Of a stretch of DNA of 64,000 nt, positions 58,883-64,000 are shown in pieces. The stretch's first letter is position 1, and each line of letters opens with the position of its first letter. The stretch is from positions 4,408,851 to 4,472,850 of the forward strand of contig NZ_JYKO02000001.1 in NCBI RefSeq assembly GCF_000949385.2, written 5' to 3'. The position numbers and the translations under genes are program-made. Source of the stretch: Pseudomonas sp. LFM046. GTDB lineage: Bacteria; Pseudomonadota; Gammaproteobacteria; Pseudomonadales; Pseudomonadaceae. The notes beneath the pieces are model-generated. The model was not told where the DNA came from, searched no databases, and worked only from the letters and a program-made list of their open reading frames with translations.

Positions 58883-59203
58883 TCAGGGTTGCAGCGGGAG
58901 GCGGTCGAGCAGGCGATCCAGCTCCAGCTGCGCGCGGCGGTCACCGGCGCGGGCGGCCTGGCGCAGCATGTCCAGGCCGATGCGGCGGTCGCGGTTGTTG
59001 CCGCAATCCCGGCAGAGCATCTGGCCCAGGCGGCTCTGGGCTTCCACCACGCCGTCCCGCGCCGGCTGCTTGAGCAGGTTGCCGGCAATCCGCTTCACGC
59101 TCGGAGCCTGGCCCAGGCGCGGGCTATCCAGCAGCCAGACGGCGACTCGGGTGGGCAGGGTCTGCGGGGCGGAGGACGATGCGGCGGGGACGCGGAACTT
59201 CAT
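58883..59203 (-). CDS. Short Sel1/TPR-like repeat protein
   Basis: A 106-residue protein with one clear Sel1-like helix pair (GVVEAQSRLGQMLCRDCGNNRDRRIGLDMLRQAARAGDRRAQLELDRLL). The N-terminal part is polar with no clear signal peptide. Sel1 repeats mediate protein-protein contacts. It lies 52 nt upstream of rmuC on the same strand and may share its transcript. The ATG at 59203 removes an N-terminal stretch of the longer open frame that looks non-coding. Confidence 0.65.
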   Translation of the reverse strand: MKFRVPAASSSAPQTLPTRVAVWLLDSPRLGQAPSVKRIAGNLLKQPARDGVVEAQSRLGQMLCRDCGNNRDRRIGLDMLRQAARAGDRRAQLELDRLLDRLPLQP

Positions 59204-59777
59204 GAAACAGGGGCAGGTGGCCGGAAAGGCGCGCAACTCTACTCCTTTTTCCCGGCAGGTAAAGTCTTGCAATTGTCGCAGGTCGCGATCTAGAGCAAGT
59301 GCTCGGGACAATCCACAGAAGCTGTGGATAACTCTGTGTAGAACGTGCTCGAAAAGTCACCAAGTGCTTGTGGATCGTGGCCTCCGCTCAAACTGACGAT
59401 TTTTTCACCAATCAAAAAATTCCTTATTTTTCATGTAGTTACGAATTCACCATCAAGAATCAAGCGCTTACAGGGCTTTCCAGCGGACTTTTGTGTGGCC
59501 GCCTCGCTACTGTGCACAACTTGAATCTGTCAATACCCTCCTTGCTCCGTTACAGGGCATTTCCCCTGGGAAAGCGGCTGGAATCGGTGTTGTACGGGCG
59601 TTCAAGGCGACGATCGGCGGAACAAAAAAGCATTTTTGAGGTCTCTGCGAAGCTGGTACGAAGGTCCTTGTGCGCCAACTCTGTGCACAAGTTCGTCGCC
59701 ATCTTGTACATCGCCATCTCCCTTCCCGGCAGGAAGGCCCCTAGAATGGCTCGCCTAGCCCATCCGACCCCGCCTCC
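59204..59777. other. 574-bp AT-richer intergenic region
   Basis: This gap is clearly less GC-rich than its surroundings, especially 59395-59660 (T-runs, AATCAAAAAATTCC). TGTGCACAA occurs at 59512-59520 and 59686-59694, and TTGTACA at 59704-59710. GTGGATAACTCTGTG (59322-59336) lies near the left end. No protein gene is convincing. A small RNA or an extended regulatory region for the GreAB-like gene is possible. Confidence 0.45.
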
Positions 59778-60260
59778 ATGGACAAAGCCAGAATCCACCG
59801 CCTCATCCTCGAACGGCTCGCCGCCGACCTGCAGCTGCTGCAGCGCGCCGCGCAATCCGCCTACGAGGCGGCGACCCACGAGGAAAACATCGCCGAGAAC
59901 AAGTACGACACCCTCGGCCTGGAGGCCTCCTACCTTGCCACCGGCCAGGCCCGCCGCGCCGCCGAGATCAAGCAGGCGCTGGGCCTGTTCGAGAACCTCA
60001 GCCTGCGCCCCTTCGACCCCGCCCGGGGCATCCAGCTCAGCGCCCTGGTGGTGCTGGCCGCCGAAGATGGCAGCGAGCAGCGGTTGTTCCTCGGGCCTGA
60101 AGCCGCCGGCCTGAAAGTGGTGGACCAGGGCGAGGAAATCACCGTGATCAGCCCCCGCTCTCCCCTGGGCCAGGCCCTGCTGGGCAAGGCCCAGGGCGCC
60201 GAGGTGACCCTGGTGATCGGCAATGGCCGTCAGACCTTCGAGGTGCTGGAGGTACACTGA
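59778..60260 (+). CDS. GreA/GreB-family elongation factor-like protein
   Basis: A 160-residue protein. The N-terminal half is a coiled coil (IHRLILERLAADLQLLQRAAQSAYEAATHEENIAENKYDTLGLEASYL), and the C-terminal half is a Gre-type FKBP-like domain with the hallmark ITVISPRSPLGQALLGKAQGAEV. Gre factors rescue backtracked RNA polymerase. The acidic residues at the coiled-coil tip (HEENIAENKYD) are kept. It resembles the stand-alone GreAB-like proteins of pseudomonads rather than GreA or GreB. The next gene follows 29 nt later. Confidence 0.83.
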   Translation: MDKARIHRLILERLAADLQLLQRAAQSAYEAATHEENIAENKYDTLGLEASYLATGQARRAAEIKQALGLFENLSLRPFDPARGIQLSALVVLAAEDGSEQRLFLGPEAAGLKVVDQGEEITVISPRSPLGQALLGKAQGAEVTLVIGNGRQTFEVLEVH

Positions 60261-60289
60261 AACTGATGCCCCATCGCTCTGGAGGCCCC

Positions 60290-60718
60290 ATGACTCGCCA
60301 ACGCCGCGTCCTGCGCATCAGTTTCAGTCCCCTGGCCCTGACCCTCAGCGTTGCCCTGGGCGTCTGGCTCGGGTTCATCGCCATCGGCATTACCGGCTAC
60401 GTCGGCTACCGGCTCTACACGGCCAGCACCGGCGCACCGGTGGCCGAGATCTCCATCCCACCACAGGCTTCGCCACAACCGGCCCCAACGCCCTCCCCGG
60501 CTCCGGCTCCGGCGCCTGCCCAGCCCGGTTATGACGAGGAGCGCCTCCGGCAGTACGAAGAGCGCTACGACGCCGCCCAGCGAGCGGAGAACGACCGCGT
60601 GGAACGGCAGGAGCAGCAGCGCCGCCTGAACGACGCCAAGTGCCAGTTCTGGACGGAGCAGTACCGCAACGCCCCGACCGAGAAGGCCAAGCGCAACATG
60701 GACCAGGAGTGCGGGTAA
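60290..60718 (+). CDS. Hypothetical single-pass membrane protein
   Basis: A 142-residue protein. A transmembrane helix at about residues 15-40 (LALTLSVALGVWLGFIAIGITGYVGYRLY) is followed by a Pro/Ala-rich linker (PAPTPSPAPAPAPAQP) and a charged helical C-terminus with two Cys (KCQFW and the end DQECG). The periplasmic tail may form a disulfide. GGAGG lies 5 nt before ATG 60290. It follows the GreAB-like gene closely and may be cotranscribed. I recognise no functional family. Confidence 0.75.
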   Translation: MTRQRRVLRISFSPLALTLSVALGVWLGFIAIGITGYVGYRLYTASTGAPVAEISIPPQASPQPAPTPSPAPAPAPAQPGYDEERLRQYEERYDAAQRAENDRVERQEQQRRLNDAKCQFWTEQYRNAPTEKAKRNMDQECG

Positions 60719-60842
60719 CGGACGTCCCGTCTGATTTCATTGCGCCAGCCGACCAAAGGCAGCCGGCTTCGACCGACCGTCACATGGCTACGGCTAGACT
60801 CAGGTCGTGCGCCCTTCACTTTGGCGCCTGAGGCGGTTCGCA

Positions 60843-61022
60843 ATGGGTCCCGAAATCTTCATAGCCTTGATGATCATGGGCTGGCTGCTCGCAGCGGTTG
60901 CGTTGCTCTGGGCCATGCTCAGGATCTCCCACCACCATCACCACCATCGGCCTTCGCCCCCTCACTCCTCCCGCTCGTTCCGGCGGCACAAGGTGAAGGA
61001 CTCCCCGGCCACACCGCACTGA
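60843..61022 (+). CDS. Small membrane protein with natural hexahistidine run
   Basis: A 59-residue predicted protein: one hydrophobic segment (FIALMIMGWLLAAVALLWAML), then ISHHHHHHRP and a basic tail. GAGG lies 9 nt before ATG 60843; a GTG at 60807 would add 12 residues. The six-His run could bind divalent metal. The size and strong membrane segment make it a plausible small protein, but no family is recognised, so it remains tentative. Confidence 0.45.
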   Translation: MGPEIFIALMIMGWLLAAVALLWAMLRISHHHHHHRPSPPHSSRSFRRHKVKDSPATPH

Positions 61023-61184
61023 CGGCACGTCCGCAAGCACGTGGTAGCACCTTGCGGGCAACGTGCGGCCATTTGTCTTGATATTTCAGTCAATCCAATG
61101 AATTTTGGGATGGCTGATGGCGGGCTGAAGCCACCCTACGAAACTGATGGGTATCGCTGCAAATGGGCGGCCATCGTCGTCGAT

Positions 61185-64000
61185 CTAGCGGAAATCCCGG
61201 CTGCGTATATCGAGCTCGGCGAGCAGTGGCGTCAGGTCCTGCATGCGCCGGGCGATGAGGTGGCGCACGCCGTCCACCGCTTCCAGGCGGCCGTCCACCT
61301 GCATCATCCGTGAGCCCACCAGCACACGGCGCTGGCGTTCGGCCAGGTCGTGCCAGACCACCACATTGACCATGCCGTACTCGTCTTCCAGGGTGACGAA
61401 GATCACCCCGCTGGCGGTCTGCGGGCGCTGGCGGCCCACCACCAGGCCCGCGACGCTGACCTGCCGACCATGCTCCACATCCAGCAGCTCCCGCGAGCTG
61501 CGACAGCGCCGCTTGCGCAACTCGCCGCGCAACAGGGCAATGGGGTGCGGACCCAGCGTGGTGCCGACGGTGGCGTAGTCGGCGTGCAGGTCCTCACCCA
61601 CGGTGGGCAGCGGCAGGGCCACCTGCACTTCTTCCTGTTCAGGCAGGCCGGCGAAGAGCGGCGCCTGTACGTCCACCCCCGCCACCGCCCAGCGCGCCCG
61701 ATGGCGATGCCCGGCCAGGCCGCGCAGGGCACTGGAATCGGCCAGCAGTTCGCGGGCGCGGGCATCCAGGTGGGCACGCTGGCAAAGGTCGCCGACACCG
61801 CTGAAGGCCCCGAACCGTCGGGCGGTCTCGATGCGCTTCGCGTCTTCCTCGCGGAATCCGCGCACCATCCGCAGCCCCAGGCGGATGGCCAGTTCGCCCG
61901 TCTCCCCCACCGGCTCCAGGGAGCAGTCCCAATCGGAATACCGCACATCCACAGGACGCACGTCGAGGCCATGCCGGCGGGCGTCCTGCAGCACCTGGTC
62001 GGGGCTGTAGAAACCCATGGGCCAGCTGTTGATCAGGGCGCAGGCATAGGCGGCCGGCTCATGGCATTTCAGCCAGCAACTGGCGTAGGTGAGCAGGGCG
62101 AAGCTGGCGGCATGGGACTCGGGGAAGCCATAGCTGCCGAAGCCTTTGATCTGCTCGAAGATCCGCTCGATGAAGTCCAGCTCATAGCCCTTGGCGAGCA
62201 TCCGCGAAGTCAGGCGTTGACGGTGGTGCTCCAGGCCGCCGTGACGTTTCCAGGCGGCCATGTTGCGACGCAGTTCGTCGGCCTCGCCCGGGGTGTAATC
62301 GGCGGCAACGATGGCCAGTTGCATCACCTGTTCCTGGAACAGCGGCACGCCCAGGGTGCGCTCGAACACCTTCTTCAACGCTTCGGAGGGGTAGGTCACC
62401 TCCTCCAGCCTCTTTCGCCGGCGCAGGTAGGGATGGACCATGTCGCCCTGGATGGGGCCGGGCCGGACGATGGCCACCTGGATCACCAGGTCGTAGAACG
62501 TTTCAGGCCGCAGGCGCGGCAGCATGGCCATCTGTGCCCGGGACTCGATCTGGAACACGCCGATGGTGTCGGCGCGCCCGATCATTTCGTAGGTGGCCGG
62601 GTCATCCTGGGGCAGGCTGGCCAAGGTCCAGCGGGTGCCGCGATAGTGCTCGATCAGGCCGAAACAGCGACGCAATGCGCTGAGCATGCCGAGGGCCAGC
62701 ACATCCACCTTGAGCAGCCCCACCAGGTCGAGGTCGTCCTTGTCCCACTGGATGACCGTGCGATCGGCCATGGTGGCGTTTTCCACCGGCACCAGGCTGT
62801 CCAGCGGCGCTTCGGAAATGACGAAGCCGCCGGGGTGCTGGGACAGATGGCGGGGAAAGCCGATCAATTCGCCGGTCAGCGCCAGCACCCGGCGCAACAC
62901 CGGGCTGTCGGGGTCGAAGCCGGCTTCGCGCAGGCGGTCCGCTGGCGGGACATGGTCGCTCCAGCTGCCGCAGCAATCGGCCAGGGCGTTGACCTGGTCC
63001 GGCGGCAAGCCGAGGGCCTTGGCCACATCACGCACCGCGCCGGCGCCGTGGTAGGTGTTGACCACCGCGGTAAGCGCCGCCCTGCCCCGCCCATAGCGAC
63101 GGAACACGTATTGGATGACCTCCTCGCGACGCTCGTGCTCGAAGTCGACGTCGATGTCCGGCGGCTCGTTGCGCTCGCGGGAAAGGAAGCGCTCGAAGAG
63201 CATCTGTATATGCGAGGGGTCGATGGCGGTGATCCCCAGGACGTAACAGACCAGGGAGTTGGCCGCCGAGCCGCGGCCCTGGCAGAGGATGTCCTGGCTG
63301 CGGGCGAAGTTGACGATGTCGTGCACCGTGAGGAAGTAGCTTTCGTAGCCCAGTTCGGCGATCAGCCGCAGTTCCTTCTCCAGCATGTCCCGGGTTTGCG
63401 GATCGACGCCCCGGGGCCAGCGCCGGGCCATCCCTTCCTCGGCCAACTGGCGCAACCAGCTGCTGGGGCTGTGGCCGTCCGGCACCAGTTCGTGGGGGTA
63501 CTGGTAGCGCAGTTGGTCCAGGTCGAAACGGCAGCGGCGGGCGATGCGCACCGACTCGGCCAGCAGTTCCGCCGGGTAGAGGCCGGCGAGCACGTCGCGC
63601 TGGCGCAGGTGGCGCTCGCCACTGGGGAACAGGCGGTAGCCGGCCTCGGCCACCGTGCAGTGGTGGCGCACGGCGGTCATGCAGTCCTGCAGGGCGCGAC
63701 GGCCACGGGCGTGCATATGCACATCGCCCGCCGCCACGGCCGGGATGCCGAGGCGTTCGGCCAGGGCCAGCAGGCGCCTCAGGCGTCCGGCGTCATCCGG
63801 CCCCTGATGCAGCTCCACCGCCAGCCACAGGCGTTCGGGGAAGCACTGGCGCAGCCAGGAACCGTCGCAGCCGTCGTCATCCAGGTCGGGCACCCAGAGG
63901 GCCAGCAGGCCATCCACAGGGCCGGCCAGGTCCTCGCGCAGCAGGCGGTATTCGCCCTTCTTCGCGCGCCGCCGGGCCTGGGTGATGAGACCGCAGAGGC
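61185..64000 (-). CDS. dnaE2: Error-prone DNA polymerase DnaE2 (partial, N-terminus outside window)
   Basis: The frame is open to the window edge, giving about 938 of the expected ~1020-1030 residues; the start is not in view, and the GTG at 63917 is internal. The C-family polymerase core is clear: [16 protein letters not shown], the catalytic motif [21 protein letters not shown], and [20 protein letters not shown]-terminal OB-fold ([18 protein letters not shown]) follows. DnaE2 (ImuC) works with ImuA and ImuB in SOS-induced translesion synthesis in many bacteria. imuA, imuB and lexA2 would be expected beyond the right edge. Confidence 0.93.
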   Translation of the reverse strand, partial: LCGLITQARRRAKKGEYRLLREDLAGPVDGLLALWVPDLDDDGCDGSWLRQCFPERLWLAVELHQGPDDAGRLRRLLALAERLGIPAVAAGDVHMHARGRRALQDCMTAVRHHCTVAEAGYRLFPSGERHLRQRDVLAGLYPAELLAESVRIARRCRFDLDQLRYQYPHELVPDGHSPSSWLRQLAEEGMARRWPRGVDPQTRDMLEKELRLIAELGYESYFLTVHDIVNFARSQDILCQGRGSAANSLVCYVLGITAIDPSHIQMLFERFLSRERNEPPDIDVDFEHERREEVIQYVFRRYGRGRAALTAVVNTYHGAGAVRDVAKALGLPPDQVNALADCCGSWSDHVPPADRLREAGFDPDSPVLRRVLALTGELIGFPRHLSQHPGGFVISEAPLDSLVPVENATMADRTVIQWDKDDLDLVGLLKVDVLALGMLSALRRCFGLIEHYRGTRWTLASLPQDDPATYEMIGRADTIGVFQIESRAQMAMLPRLRPETFYDLVIQVAIVRPGPIQGDMVHPYLRRRKRLEEVTYPSEALKKVFERTLGVPLFQEQVMQLAIVAADYTPGEADELRRNMAAWKRHGGLEHHRQRLTSRMLAKGYELDFIERIFEQIKGFGSYGFPESHAASFALLTYASCWLKCHEPAAYACALINSWPMGFYSPDQVLQDARRHGLDVRPVDVRYSDWDCSLEPVGETGELAIRLGLRMVRGFREEDAKRIETARRFGAFSGVGDLCQRAHLDARARELLADSSALRGLAGHRHRARWAVAGVDVQAPLFAGLPEQEEVQVALPLPTVGEDLHADYATVGTTLGPHPIALLRGELRKRRCRSSRELLDVEHGRQVSVAGLVVGRQRPQTASGVIFVTLEDEYGMVNVVVWHDLAERQRRVLVGSRMMQVDGRLEAVDGVRHLIARRMQDLTPLLAELDIRSRDFR

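Noticed and set aside
59368..60114. A 248-residue open frame crossing the AT-rich gap and overlapping the GreAB-like gene
   Set aside because: It overlaps a clearly coding gene in another frame and its C-terminal half is the Thr/Pro/Arg-rich shadow of that gene.

Overview
The window is GC-rich, gene-dense bacterial chromosome from a pseudomonad (Pseudomonas sensu lato). The evidence is a TtgR-TtgABC multidrug efflux locus with a TtgR-type operator, a LapG-type periplasmic protease, an LsfA-type 1-Cys peroxiredoxin, a second EF-G, PpnN, a DnaE2 polymerase, and Crc/Hfq-type CA motifs (AACAACAA) at catabolic genes. I saw no tRNA, rRNA, CRISPR array, phage or intact insertion sequence. The species cannot be fixed from the sequence alone.

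Layout. 1-6.4 kb: divergent ttgR / ttgABC efflux operon with a strong terminator. 6.7-8.0 kb: a small secreted protein and lapG. 8.0-38.8 kb: a large catabolic locus made of ten transcription units. 38.9-41 kb: GYD protein, peroxiredoxin, Mut7-C protein. 41.2-45.6 kb: a large Lhr-type helicase. 45.9-52.4 kb: methyltransferase, ketopantoate-reductase-like protein, PpnN, aldo/keto reductase and a UMF1-type MFS transporter. 52.4-57 kb: a MerR regulator divergent from an M24 peptidase, an alpha/beta-hydrolase-SDR fusion and a ferritin-like metal hydrolase. 57.3-64 kb: RmuC, a Sel1-like protein, a GreA/GreB-like factor, two small membrane proteins and the 3' part of dnaE2.

The catabolic locus is the main find. 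Its enzymes resemble the actinobacterial cholesterol/steroid ring-degradation set: a KshA-like Rieske oxygenase, a KshB-like reductase, a KstD-like flavoprotein, an HsaA/HsaB-like flavin monooxygenase pair and two FadD3-like CoA ligases. It also has an Old Yellow Enzyme, six SDR dehydrogenases, an LLM flavoprotein and SnoaL-, SRPBCC- and EthD-fold proteins. No ring-cleavage dioxygenase or thiolase is present here. The substrate is unknown; a polycyclic or alicyclic terpenoid/steroid-like compound is my inference.

Two features make the locus unusual. First, every one of its ten transcription units carries, 48-97 bp before the first start codon, an 18-bp imperfect dyad with consensus CTAGTCC-N4-GGACGAT when read in the direction of transcription. 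Two paralogous LuxR-type regulators are encoded in the locus, each behind its own copy of the dyad. Second, the same dyad set covers a sulfation module: CysD and CysNC (PAPS synthesis), a PAPS-type sulfotransferase, and a DHH phosphoesterase that could remove the by-product PAP. This suggests that sulfation of an intermediate is part of the pathway, with a dedicated donor supply reminiscent of rhizobial NodPQ-NodH. Six genes also carry perfect AACAACAA motifs at or beside the start codon, implying Crc/Hfq catabolite repression.

Short palindromic repeats of at least five families lie between the transcription units, and one copy sits in frame inside the lhr coding sequence.
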